The notes: generated from the letters alone by a model not told the origin. Shown: positions 1 to 6,450, counted from the stretch's first letter. The stretch is DNA of 6,790 nucleotides from an uncultured Ancrocorticia sp. (GCA_905373325.1 CAJPTB010000103.1:1-6790), one strand, 5' to 3'. Made by a program: numbers and translations.

Positions 1-103
1 GTCCGCACCGCCCTCGCCAACCTCTCTCATTTGACAAGTCAGGCTCTGGCTTGACGGCGCATTTTCGACGCCAGACTCCGCAAATTCAACAGTCCGCAGA
101 TTT
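1..103. other. Region downstream of purM, no confirmed gene
   Basis: No complete gene fits here. Reading plus-strand frame 1 gives an open stretch of 17 codons ending in TGA at 52-54. It could be the tail of a gene convergent with purM, but it is too short to recognise. Frame 3 stays open to TAA at 105-107 and is equally uninformative. The inverted arms TCTGGC (45-50) and GCCAGA (70-75) are separated by 19 bases. They could form a weak hairpin downstream of purM, but no T-run follows on the minus strand, so I do not call it an intrinsic terminator. A near-repeat, CTCCGCAAATT (76-86) and GTCCGCAGATT (92-102), is also present. Confidence 0.4.
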
Positions 104-1261
104 TTAACTATAGGCCCCAAAGACCCGGACGGTTCCGCCGTGCACGCCCTTCGTCCCGGCCACGACTCGCTCTGAGGCCGCCGCGCGCAAAGCGCCCGGG
201 CCCGCAGCCGAACCGGCGAGTGCGCGCGAAGCCGCCCCTGCGCCCGCATCGACATCCTCAGCCACGGCTCCGATCGGCCAGGCAGCGCAGCCGCAGGCCG
301 CGCTGGCGGCGACGACGGCGTCGACCTCTTCCTCCGCGAGCACGGCGACCATTCCGACTCCCATGTTGAGCGTGTCTTCGAGGTCTTCCCAAGCGACCCC
401 GCCAAGCTCGCGCACAACCGAGAAAACCGCCGGGACCTCGATGGACGAGCGGTCGATCGAGGCGCGCATCCCGGCGGGCACGACCCGCGCCAGATTGGCC
501 GCCAGCCCGCCGCCCGTCACATGCGAGAAAGCGTGAACCCTCCCCGAAACCTCCAGGCACAGCGGAGAGTAGAGCCGCGTGGGCTCCAAGAGCTCCTCCC
601 CCAGCGTCCGCCCGAACTCGGGCACATCGCGGTCCAAAGGCCAGCCCGATTCGGCGACGATTCGGCGCACGAGCGAGTACCCGTTGGAATGCAGGCCGCT
701 GGAGGCGATGGCGAGGACGACGTCGCCCGCTTCGACGCGCTCGGGGCCGAGGGCCTCGTCGGCCTCCACCACGCCGGTGGCCGCGCCGGCGACGTCGTAG
801 TCGTCAGGCGCCATGAGGCCGGGGTGCTCCGCCGTCTCTCCGCCCAGAAGAGGGACGCCCACGAACTCGCACGCCCGCGCGACGCCGCGCACGACGTCGG
901 CGATCCGCTCGGGGTCGACGCGCCCGCAGGCGATGTAGTCCGTCATGAGGAGCGGGCGCGCGCCGACCACCGCGATGTCGTCGACGACCATGCCGACGAG
1001 GTCCTGGCCGATCGTGTCGTGCACGTCGAGGGCACGGGCTATGGCGATCTTCGTTCCGACGCCGTCGGTCGACGTCGCCAGAAGGGGCCTTTGGAACTCC
1101 CTCAGGGCGGAGGCGTCGACCATTCCGGCGAAGCCCCCCACCCCGCCGACGACGTCGGCGCCGAGCGTGCGCCCGACGGCGGCTTTCATGAGCTCGACGG
1201 CGCGGTCCCCGGCCTCCGTGTCGACCCCGGCCGCCGCATAGGCGGATACCCGTTCTTTCAC
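104..1261 (-). CDS. purM: Phosphoribosylformylglycinamidine cyclo-ligase (AIR synthetase)
   Basis: This cytosolic enzyme catalyses the fifth step of de novo purine synthesis, closing FGAM to aminoimidazole ribonucleotide (AIR) with ATP. The 385-residue product shows the PurM/AIRS family blocks in order: YAAAGVD near residues 8-14, STDGVGTK at 64-71 (nucleotide-binding loop), LLGGETAEHPG at 138-148, SSGLHSNGYSLVR at 187-199, HVTGGGL at 247-253 and NMGVGM at 299-304. The start is GTG at 1261-1259, supported by GGAGG (1266-1270) four bases upstream. The gene begins 19 bases after the purF stop, the usual purF-purM arrangement, so it is probably co-transcribed. It is longer than the common length of about 345-360 residues, because of an Ala/Gly-rich insertion around 334-366 just before the conserved C-terminal end (GTKGVHGGTVRV). 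All core motifs are intact, so I expect a working enzyme. Confidence 0.96.
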   Translation of the reverse strand: MKERVSAYAAAGVDTEAGDRAVELMKAAVGRTLGADVVGGVGGFAGMVDASALREFQRPLLATSTDGVGTKIAIARALDVHDTIGQDLVGMVVDDIAVVGARPLLMTDYIACGRVDPERIADVVRGVARACEFVGVPLLGGETAEHPGLMAPDDYDVAGAATGVVEADEALGPERVEAGDVVLAIASSGLHSNGYSLVRRIVAESGWPLDRDVPEFGRTLGEELLEPTRLYSPLCLEVSGRVHAFSHVTGGGLAANLARVVPAGMRASIDRSSIEVPAVFSVVRELGGVAWEDLEDTLNMGVGMVAVLAEEEVDAVVAASAACGCAAWPIGAVAEDVDAGAGAASRALAGSAAGPGALRAAASERVVAGTKGVHGGTVRVFGAYS

Positions 1262-1280
1262 CGTTCCTCCAATCGTCCTT

Positions 1281-2813
1281 TCACCGGCTTTCCGACGGCT
1301 CGCCCGCGCCCCCGAGCGCGCTGAGAACGTCGGACCCCGAAGAGGCCGCGACGCTTACGACGTCCACGGGATACCTTCCCGTAAAGCAAGCCGTGCACAG
1401 ATCTTTCCGGGCCTGCTCGGTGGCCCGCACCATGCCGTCGAGGGATATGTACCCGAGCGTGTCGGCGCCGACGGCGCCGCAGATTTCCTCGACGCCCATC
1501 GAGTTGGCGATGAGCTCGCCTCGAGTGGGAAAGTCGATCCCGAAGAAGCAGGGCCAAGTCACCGGCGGCGAGGAGATGCGGATGTGCACCTCCGCGGCCC
1601 CGGCCTCCCGCAGCATGGCGACCAGGGCGCGCTGGGTGTTGCCGCGGACGATCGAATCGTCGACGACGACGAGCCGCTTGCCCTCGATCACTTCCTTCAT
1701 GGGATTGAGCTTGAGGCGGATGCCTCGCTGGCGTTGCAGCTGCGTGGGGGCGATGAAGGTTCGCCCGACGTAGGCGTTCTTCACCAGGCCTTGGCCGTAG
1801 GGGATGCCCGATCCCTGCGCGTATCCGATGGCGGCGGGCGTGCCCGAAGACGGCGTGGCGATGACGAGGTCGGCCTCGACCGGGTGCTCTTCGGCGAGGA
1901 TGCGGCCCATCTCCAGACGCGCCGAGTTGACGGACCGCCCGGCGATGGCCGTGTCCGGGCGCGCGAGGTAGACGTATTCGAAGACGCATCCCGCCCTCTT
2001 CGGCTCGGCCCACATGTGGGACTCGACGCCGCCTTCGCCGATGACGAGAAACTCGCCGGGGCTGACCTCCCGCTCGAATTCGGCGCCGACGATGTCGAGC
2101 GCCGCGGTTTCCGACGCCACAACCCATCCGCCGTCGAGCCTGCCGAGCACGAGGGGCCGGAAGCCGTGCCGGTCGCGCGCGGCATAGAGGCGGGTTTCGT
2201 CCATGAAAGCGAGGGAGAAAGCCCCCTCCAGACGCGGAAGGACGCTCAGGGCGGCGTCGGCGAGGCTCGGCGCGTCGGTGCAGCCGAACAGCGCGGTGAG
2301 AACGGCCGTGTCCGTGGAGGAGCCGCGGCCGAGCTCGCCCGTGAGGTCCTCGCCCGAGCGCGCACGGACCTCTTCCATCAGCTCCGCGGTGTTCGTGAGA
2401 TTCCCGTTGTGGGCCAGCGCGACGGTTCCCAAATGCGCGTCGCCCGGCGAAGGGCCCTCGGACGTCGATGAGAAACGGGTCGGGCCCAGGGTCGGCTGGG
2501 CGTTTTCCCAGGCGGAGGCGCCGGTGGTCGCGTAGCGGACGTGGGCGACGCCCATGTGCCCGTTCAGCGTGGACAGCGATTTTTCGTCGAACACCTGCGA
2601 GACGAGGCCCATGTCCTTGTACACGAGGATCGTCTGGCCGTTCGACACGGCGATTCCCGCCGATTCCTGCCCGCGATGCTGCAACGCGTAGAGCCCGTAG
2701 TACGCCAGCTGAGCCACCGGCTGACCGGGTGCGTACACTCCGAAGACACCGCATTCCTCCTGCGGTTTTTCGCCGGGAAAGAGCTCGGCGGTCAAGCGCC
2801 CATCAGCCACCAC
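1281..2813 (-). CDS. purF: Amidophosphoribosyltransferase (glutamine PRPP amidotransferase), Fe-S type
   Basis: PurF catalyses the committed first step of purine synthesis: PRPP plus glutamine gives 5-phosphoribosylamine. The 510-residue protein has an N-terminal class II glutaminase domain. A 20-residue propeptide precedes Cys21 in EECGVFGVY, which would become the N-terminal nucleophile after processing. Further glutaminase motifs are QHRGQESAG (46-54), HVRYATTG (91-98) and HNGNL (135-139). The phosphoribosyltransferase domain carries the PRPP loop VVVDDSIVRGNT (382-393), with Asp385 and Asp386. Cys276, Cys422, Cys473 and Cys476 match the four-cysteine [4Fe-4S] pattern of the Bacillus-type enzyme, which in B. 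subtilis makes the protein oxygen-labile. The start is tentative: GTG at 2813-2811 is followed directly by another in-frame GTG, an in-frame TGA lies at 2828-2826, and no good Shine-Dalgarno is visible. At 321-324 the sequence is PSSG where relatives usually have P[D/E]SG. purM follows 19 bases later. Confidence 0.97.
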   Translation of the reverse strand: MVADGRLTAELFPGEKPQEECGVFGVYAPGQPVAQLAYYGLYALQHRGQESAGIAVSNGQTILVYKDMGLVSQVFDEKSLSTLNGHMGVAHVRYATTGASAWENAQPTLGPTRFSSTSEGPSPGDAHLGTVALAHNGNLTNTAELMEEVRARSGEDLTGELGRGSSTDTAVLTALFGCTDAPSLADAALSVLPRLEGAFSLAFMDETRLYAARDRHGFRPLVLGRLDGGWVVASETAALDIVGAEFEREVSPGEFLVIGEGGVESHMWAEPKRAGCVFEYVYLARPDTAIAGRSVNSARLEMGRILAEEHPVEADLVIATPSSGTPAAIGYAQGSGIPYGQGLVKNAYVGRTFIAPTQLQRQRGIRLKLNPMKEVIEGKRLVVVDDSIVRGNTQRALVAMLREAGAAEVHIRISSPPVTWPCFFGIDFPTRGELIANSMGVEEICGAVGADTLGYISLDGMVRATEQARKDLCTACFTGRYPVDVVSVAASSGSDVLSALGGAGEPSESR

Positions 2814-2819
2814 GGACCA

Positions 2820-2847
2820 ATTGTCTCACAATGCGGGTTGCCCGCAT
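2820..2847 (-). promoter_or_regulatory. Two adjoining inverted repeats in the purF leader (candidate operator)
   Basis: Two overlapping inverted repeats sit just upstream of the purF GTG. On the plus strand, 2820-2832 reads ATTGT-CTC-ACAAT (5-bp arms, 3-bp centre). 2831-2847 reads ATGCGGG-TTG-CCCGCAT (perfect 7-bp arms, 3-base loop). The first ends seven bases from the start codon. The second could form a tight RNA hairpin or serve as a protein-binding palindrome. No T-run follows it on the minus strand, so it does not look like an intrinsic terminator of the upstream nuclease gene. Regulatory function is inferred from symmetry and position only. The rest of the 150-base gap (2814-2963) is GC-rich with no supported gene or convincing -10/-35 pair. 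Confidence 0.4.
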
Positions 2848-2963
2848 CCGCCGTTTCCCGAATGTCGGACGAGTTCGCCGCGAGCGGCCCGCCCACGGCG
2901 CGGCGGATCAGGGCCGCACGGCGTTCGCCGCCTTTCGGGCCGGCCGCGCCCGCCCCGTGCGGG

Positions 2964-4511
2964 TCAGGAGCCTGCGCCCCCGGAGAGGCGGAATTCGACG
3001 GTCGACGTCGCGACATCTGCCTTGCGCAAAACAGCGGACACCCTCTCCCCGCGAACGAGCGGATCGCCGACGATCGTCGCCTGGACCGCGGGCTCGCGGA
3101 TCATCACTTTGCCGACGCCGCCCGCATCCTCCCCGGCGGCCGGCTTGCCGCGCCGGCGAAGCACGTCGACGACGACGCCGTCGAACGCCTCACCCTCGCG
3201 CCCGGCGAGCACGAGCGCCTCGACGGCGTCCAGGGCGCCGCGTTCGTACTGACCGGCGATTTTGGCGGAAGCGGCCATCTCCTCGGGCAGCTTGCCGAGG
3301 CCCTGGCGAACCCACGCCGGCAGATCGTCGCCCGTGCAGATGCAGCGGCAGGTTTCGAGCGCGTACCTGTCGGCAAGCCGGCGAAGCGGCGCCGTCACAT
3401 GCGCGTACCTCGTCGCGAGGGCGGCGTGGTCGAGCACAGTCTCCCCGCGATGCCTGGCCTCTCCGCGGTTCGCGTCTCCGCCGCCGTCGGCGGGCAGAGC
3501 CCGGTACCCCGCTCCGCGAAACAGGCTCACGGCCTCGTTGAGGAAGGCCGCGCCGGCCGAGCTGTGCGCGCCGACCCCGCGGACGAAATACGGGTAGCTC
3601 ACGCCTTCCGGCCAGATCAGGCCAAGGGCCCGGGCAACCGAGCGCAGGCGTTCGACGTCGCGCCGCTCGGCGGGCGGCATCGTTCTGAGAATTCCCACGT
3701 TCGCGTCTCCCATGAGCCGGGCTGCGGCGATGCCCGTCACGAGGGACAGCTGCGCATTCCATTCCTCGACGCGCGTCATCGTGCGGTAGGAGAGCCGGTA
3801 CCCGCCGTTGTGGGGCTCGACCGCCTGGGCGGGCAGCGCCAGGGAGATTCCACCGCGGGAGGCTTCGAGGATTTGGCGCTTCATGCCGACTTCGGCGAGG
3901 AGCGCGACCTGGTCTTCCTTCACCTCCGGGGGAAGCGGAGGGCCGCCGTCGAGGGCGGATTGAACCTGGTCGTAGCTGAGCTTGGCCACGGAGCGGACGG
4001 CGGCCAGCTCGACCCACGTCCACGTGAGCTCGCCGGCGGCGTCGAGGTGGTGATACCAGAGGTAGGCGGGGCGCTCTTCGCCGGGAAGCAGGGAGGCGGC
4101 GCCGTGCGAAAGGACCTCGGGATGGAGGGGAATCGAGCCGTCGGGTCCGTAAAAGGTCTGCCCGCGGCGGTGGGTTTCCCCGTCCAGCGGCCCGCCCGGT
4201 TCGATGAACGTTCCGACGGCGGAGACGGCGTATCGAAGGAGGTAGCCGTCGCCTTCGCGCTCGATGAAGAACGCCTGGTCGAGGTCGAGCGAGCCGGCCG
4301 GATCGACCGTGACGAAGGGGATGTCGCACCGGTCGACGAAGCGCGCCCGGAAATCGGGGTCGTCTTTCCACCGGGCGGCGGCGCGTTCGGCGTCGGCTGC
4401 GGCCTCCGCGGGGAAGCCGGCTGCGATTCCGAGCTTTTCCCTCAGTGCGGCAAGGGCTCCGGCGACCGCGCGGGATCCGGCGACGTTCGTTTTGATGAGA
4501 CGTTGTGGCAC
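2964..4511 (-). CDS. RNB-domain ribonuclease (RNase II/R superfamily, actinobacterial type)
   Basis: The 515-residue product is a member of the RNB exoribonuclease family, whose enzymes degrade single-stranded RNA 3' to 5' with Mg2+. The domain begins around residue 60. The metal-site segment is DIPFVTVDPAGSLDLDQA, giving Asp70, Asp76 and Asp78 in the spacing of the RNase II catalytic aspartates, but Gln79 where E. coli RNase II has its fourth (Asp210). The C-terminal active-site segment HVTAPLRRLADRY (371-383) corresponds to the family's T-x-P-[LI]-R-[RK] motif, with Arg377 and Arg378. Residues 440-515 may form a small S1/OB-like end. There are no clear N-terminal cold-shock domains, so it is shorter than RNase R or classical RNase II. 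The start is GTG at 4511-4509, since an in-frame TAG lies at 4523-4521; the Shine-Dalgarno is weak. It lies 31 bases after the sterol-carrier gene. The family is secure, but the exact RNA substrate is unknown. Confidence 0.9.
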   Translation of the reverse strand: MPQRLIKTNVAGSRAVAGALAALREKLGIAAGFPAEAAADAERAAARWKDDPDFRARFVDRCDIPFVTVDPAGSLDLDQAFFIEREGDGYLLRYAVSAVGTFIEPGGPLDGETHRRGQTFYGPDGSIPLHPEVLSHGAASLLPGEERPAYLWYHHLDAAGELTWTWVELAAVRSVAKLSYDQVQSALDGGPPLPPEVKEDQVALLAEVGMKRQILEASRGGISLALPAQAVEPHNGGYRLSYRTMTRVEEWNAQLSLVTGIAAARLMGDANVGILRTMPPAERRDVERLRSVARALGLIWPEGVSYPYFVRGVGAHSSAGAAFLNEAVSLFRGAGYRALPADGGGDANRGEARHRGETVLDHAALATRYAHVTAPLRRLADRYALETCRCICTGDDLPAWVRQGLGKLPEEMAASAKIAGQYERGALDAVEALVLAGREGEAFDGVVVDVLRRRGKPAAGEDAGGVGKVMIREPAVQATIVGDPLVRGERVSAVLRKADVATSTVEFRLSGGAGS

Positions 4512-4545
4512 TGACTCAGCCTATCGGCGTCAAAGGAGGCTGTCA
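4512..4545 (-). promoter_or_regulatory. Hairpin spanning the sterol-carrier stop to the nuclease start
   Basis: On the plus strand, CAGCCT (4517-4522) and AGGCTG (4537-4542) are perfect inverted arms around a 14-base loop. After a two-base bulge, TGA (4512-4514) can pair with TCA (4543-4545). The folded minus-strand RNA would run from the stop codon of the sterol-carrier gene to the base before the GTG of the nuclease gene. It would bury the only purine-rich stretch (AGGCTGAG) that could serve as a ribosome-binding site. This fits translational coupling between the two genes, but that is an inference. Confidence 0.3.
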
Positions 4546-4926
4546 CTCCGCCCAGCGGTCTAGCGTCGCGTCCGCAAACAGCGGGAAGCAGGGGCCGAGG
4601 TCGGCCCGCGCCCCGGACGCCGTCGCCTTTCCCGACCTTTCGGCCTCGCTCCAGGTCAGCGAGCCGACGACGAGGTCGAGGAAGACGCCGACCTCCATTT
4701 CGACGACGTTGGGCGGGGTGCCGCGTCTGTGGGCGGGCCCCCGGCCGATTTGAACCGCCCCGGCGAAGGGAACTCGCACCTCGACGCTGCGCCCCGGGCA
4801 GCGCTGCGCAAGCTCCCGGAGGGCGAAGCGGGCGGCGGTGCGGGCCTGGCCTGCCTCCAAGGCGTCTCCGGCCGCGGCCCTGGCTAAAAGCGGCATGGCC
4901 TCATGCGGTTCGATTGTTCCCGGCAT
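4543..4926 (-). CDS. Sterol carrier family protein (actinobacterial, SCP2-like)
   Basis: With the preferred ATG at 4926-4924 this is a 127-residue soluble protein. It resembles the small actinobacterial proteins annotated as sterol carrier family. The best landmarks are ALRELAQRCPGRSVEVRVPF (residues 35-54), RRGTPPNVVEM (67-77), a WSEAERSGKATASG segment (92-105) and a short C-terminal tail. SCP2-like folds bind lipids in a hydrophobic pocket, but no ligand or pathway is established for this group as far as I know. The reading frame stays open to 5037. The extra upstream residues (Cys/Arg-rich) do not look like the family, so I start at the internal Met. Its ribosome-binding site is poor (GGGAG only one base away). 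Another ATG at 4896-4894 is possible. There is no signal peptide or membrane segment. It is probably the first gene of a unit with the nuclease. Confidence 0.8.
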   Translation of the reverse strand: MPGTIEPHEAMPLLARAAAGDALEAGQARTAARFALRELAQRCPGRSVEVRVPFAGAVQIGRGPAHRRGTPPNVVEMEVGVFLDLVVGSLTWSEAERSGKATASGARADLGPCFPLFADATLDRWAE

Positions 4927-5251
4927 GCTCCCAAGGCTATACCCGCGCCGGGACAATCCCGCAGTCCGCCCGCCCCGCTCTCTCACATGCCATGTATTCA
5001 CCACACAAAAACAGCGCGAACAGGCGTAAACTGACACGTAGGCGGAGAATCAGACCGGCATCGCCGATTTGGGCGGGCACAACAAGGGAACGCGCCCGGC
5101 GAGGACGCGGCGCCGCACGCCCGGGGACGCCGGCGGGCCGACGCCGAAGCGTTCCCCTCGCCGACGTCTGCGCCAATGAGGTCCGCGCATTGCAGCCCGT
5201 CCGCCCCGTTTGCCGCCTATGCCCTCTGAAGTTCGACAAAGGTTCCGCCAA
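4927..5251. other. Divergent intergenic region between the sterol-carrier gene and fruK
   Basis: This 325-base GC-rich spacer must hold the promoters of both divergent units, but I cannot point to a convincing -35/-10 pair for either. Small structures seen: a palindrome ACATG-C-CATGT at 4985-4995; a direct repeat AACAG at 5010-5014 and 5019-5023 inside a local A-rich patch (5003-5030), which could be an operator or promoter-proximal element; TAAACT at 5027-5032 as a possible plus-strand -10 without a matching -35; and two GACGCCG copies at 5126-5132 and 5140-5146. A 17-codon ORF (5176-5229) is not supported as a gene. There is no gene for a DeoR- or LacI-type fru regulator here, although one often lies upstream of fruK. 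Confidence 0.5.
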
Positions 5252-6232
5252 ATGATCGTCACCCTCACTCCAAACCCGTCCCTCGATCGCACCGTCACCC
5301 TGCCGGGCCCGCTGCTGCGCGGGGCCGTGAACCGTCTGGGCTCCGTCACGGTCGAGCCCGGCGGGAAGGGCGTCAACGTCGCCCGCGTGCTGGCCTCCTC
5401 CGGCCAAGAGGCCACGGCCCTCGTCCCCGCCGCGTCGGACGACCCGCTTCTCAGGGCGATCGATTCCCTCGGCCTGCCGGGCCTGGCCTGCCGGGCCGTT
5501 CCCGTGGCCGGGGCGGCCCGAATCAACACCGCCGTCACCGAGCCTGACGGAACGACGACGAAGCTCAACGAGTCCGGCGCGGGCCTGAGCGAGGCCGAGG
5601 TCGCAGCCGTCGAGTCCGCGCTGTCCGAGGAGCTGCGCTCCGCCTCGGACGGGCGCAGCTGGGCCGTGCTCTCCGGGTCGCTTCCGCCGGGAGCCCCAGT
5701 CGACTGGTATGTCCGCCTCGTCGGCCTGCTCCGTCCTCTGGGCGTGCGCATCGCCGTCGACACCTCGGACGCCCCTCTTGCGGCCCTGGCGGCCGGCCTT
5801 CCGGACTGCGCGCCGGACCTGATCAAGCCCAACGGGCAAGAGCTCGCTCAGCTGGCCGGCCGAGGCGCGACGGACTTGGAGGACGCCGCCGTCGCCGGCG
5901 ACTTCGGTCCGGTGGCCGAGGCCGCGCGCGTCCTCGTGGAACTCGGGATCGGCGCCGTTCTGGCGACCCTGGGGCCCGCGGGAGCCGTTCTGGCCACCGG
6001 CGAAGGCGCCTGGCGCGCCACCGCCCCCTCGGTTCCTGTCGTCTCCACCGTAGGCGCGGGAGACTCGTCCATCGCGGGGTACATCCTGGCCGACGTCCGC
6101 GGCGGCGGGCAGACCGAGCGCCTGCGCACCGCCATGGCGTACGGCTCGGCCGCGGCAAGCCTTCCCGGCACCGCCCTGCCCACGCCGCGCGACCTGCCAG
6201 CGCGAGCCTCTGAGATCGTCCGGCTCGACTGA
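5252..6232 (+). CDS. fruK: 1-phosphofructokinase (PfkB family)
   Basis: This cytosolic kinase phosphorylates fructose-1-phosphate, the product of PTS fructose uptake, to fructose-1,6-bisphosphate with ATP. The 326-residue protein begins with MIVTLTPNPSLDRTV, the usual N-terminus of the FruK/LacC-type hexose kinases. That decides the start at 5252 rather than at the in-frame ATGs at 5210 and 5219. AAAGG lies about nine bases upstream. Further landmarks are GGKGVNVAR at 38-46 (PfkB signature 1 region), NESGA at 106-110, SGSLPPG at 141-147, KPN at 192-194 and STVGAGDSSIAG at 265-276, with Asp271 as the expected catalytic base. Length is normal and all key motifs are present. The following gene encodes the fructose PTS EII, which favours fruK over lacC or another PfkB sugar kinase. 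The 343-base gap to fruA is unusually long for this pair. Confidence 0.93.
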   Translation: MIVTLTPNPSLDRTVTLPGPLLRGAVNRLGSVTVEPGGKGVNVARVLASSGQEATALVPAASDDPLLRAIDSLGLPGLACRAVPVAGAARINTAVTEPDGTTTKLNESGAGLSEAEVAAVESALSEELRSASDGRSWAVLSGSLPPGAPVDWYVRLVGLLRPLGVRIAVDTSDAPLAALAAGLPDCAPDLIKPNGQELAQLAGRGATDLEDAAVAGDFGPVAEAARVLVELGIGAVLATLGPAGAVLATGEGAWRATAPSVPVVSTVGAGDSSIAGYILADVRGGGQTERLRTAMAYGSAAASLPGTALPTPRDLPARASEIVRLD

Positions 6233-6310
6233 ACCCGTTTATTGCGCGTCGAGATCCCGCTGCGCCCCGTCCGGCGTCGCCGAATGCAAGCCGCGCTCCA
6301 CAGGCAAATG

Positions 6311-6392
6311 CATAACCCAATCCAAAAGCAGAAACAGGAGCCGACCCGACCACAGACACATAAATCAAAGCACACCCAATTCACAGCCCAAT
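6311..6392 (+). repeat. Three direct copies of a CCCAAT-containing motif
   Basis: CATAACCCAAT (6311-6321), CACACCCAAT (6371-6380) and CACAGCCCAAT (6382-6392) share CA-A-CCCAAT. The last two CCCAAT cores are 12 bases apart and the first lies 59 bases upstream. They lie upstream of the candidate fruA promoter and could be activator or repressor half-sites. Chance recurrence in such a C/A-rich tract is a real alternative. Confidence 0.3.
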
Positions 6393-6421
6393 AAACATAT
6401 ACAACAATATTCATGCAGATC

Positions 6422-6450
6422 TTCATAGAATCTGCGCGCAGACCTACACT
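6422..6450 (+). promoter_or_regulatory. Candidate fruA promoter
   Basis: TTCATA (6422-6427) matches four of six positions of the -35 consensus. TACACT (6445-6450) matches four of six of the -10, including the key T-A and final T. The spacer is exactly 17 bases. Transcription would begin near 6457, leaving a leader of about 119 bases. The pair is not strong by itself. The reason to favour it is that a perfect palindrome fills the spacer, a typical repressor position. Other A/T-rich hexamers nearby (TATACA 6398-6403, TAAATA 6485-6490) are alternatives. Confidence 0.4.
6431..6442. promoter_or_regulatory. 12-bp perfect palindrome, candidate operator
   Basis: TCTGCGCGCAGA is a perfect palindrome between the proposed -35 and -10. 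A further half-site, GCAGAT (6415-6420), lies immediately before the -35 and is the exact inverse of ATCTGC (6430-6435). A fourth GCAGA occurs at 6550-6554, within a 7-base CGCAGAC that also occurs at 6437-6443. The C/G-rich palindrome stands out in an otherwise A-rich tract, which suggests a binding site for a fru repressor. Which protein binds it cannot be told from this window. Confidence 0.4.

Noticed and set aside
31..36. TTGACA as a -35 promoter box on the plus strand
   Set aside because: No -10-like hexamer lies 16-19 bases downstream, and no plus-strand gene starts in the following region.
521..1324. 267-codon plus-strand ORF opposite purM
   Set aside because: Lies antisense to a gene with full family motifs. 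The product is Arg/Ala/Gly/His-rich with no recognisable domain, typical of a GC-rich antisense frame.
1258..2754. 498-codon minus-strand ORF in another frame of purF
   Set aside because: Same-strand shadow of purF, extremely Arg-rich, while the true purF frame has all motifs.
2820..2832. Resemblance of ATTGT...ACAAT to the lac operator
   Set aside because: Only the short outer bases are shared and the spacing differs. There is no reason to name a LacI-family regulator from this alone.
2541..4514. 657-codon plus-strand ORF covering the nuclease gene and part of purF
   Set aside because: It is longer than the real gene but antisense to two proteins with clear catalytic motifs. Its translation is low-complexity and shows no family pattern. 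In GC-rich DNA, stops are rare in the antisense frame.
4532..4539. AAAGGAGG on the plus strand as a ribosome-binding site
   Set aside because: No start codon follows at a useful distance on that strand. It falls inside the loop and arm of the minus-strand hairpin between two minus-strand genes.
4927..5037. Upstream extension of the sterol-carrier gene to 5037
   Set aside because: The added residues are Cys/Arg-rich with no resemblance to the family, and they would consume the likely promoter region.
5176..5229. 17-codon ORF upstream of fruK as a possible regulatory leader peptide
   Set aside because: No Shine-Dalgarno before its ATG, and no run of regulatory codons or attenuator hairpins after it.
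5210..5251. Upstream ATGs (5210, 5219) as the fruK start
   Set aside because: They would add 11-14 residues before the conserved MIVTLTPNPSLD start of the family, and the ribosome-binding site fits the ATG at 5252.
4937..5839. 300-codon minus-strand ORF crossing the fruK start and the divergent spacer
   Set aside because: Antisense to the conserved N-terminal half of FruK. Composition is Arg/Gly-rich without motifs.
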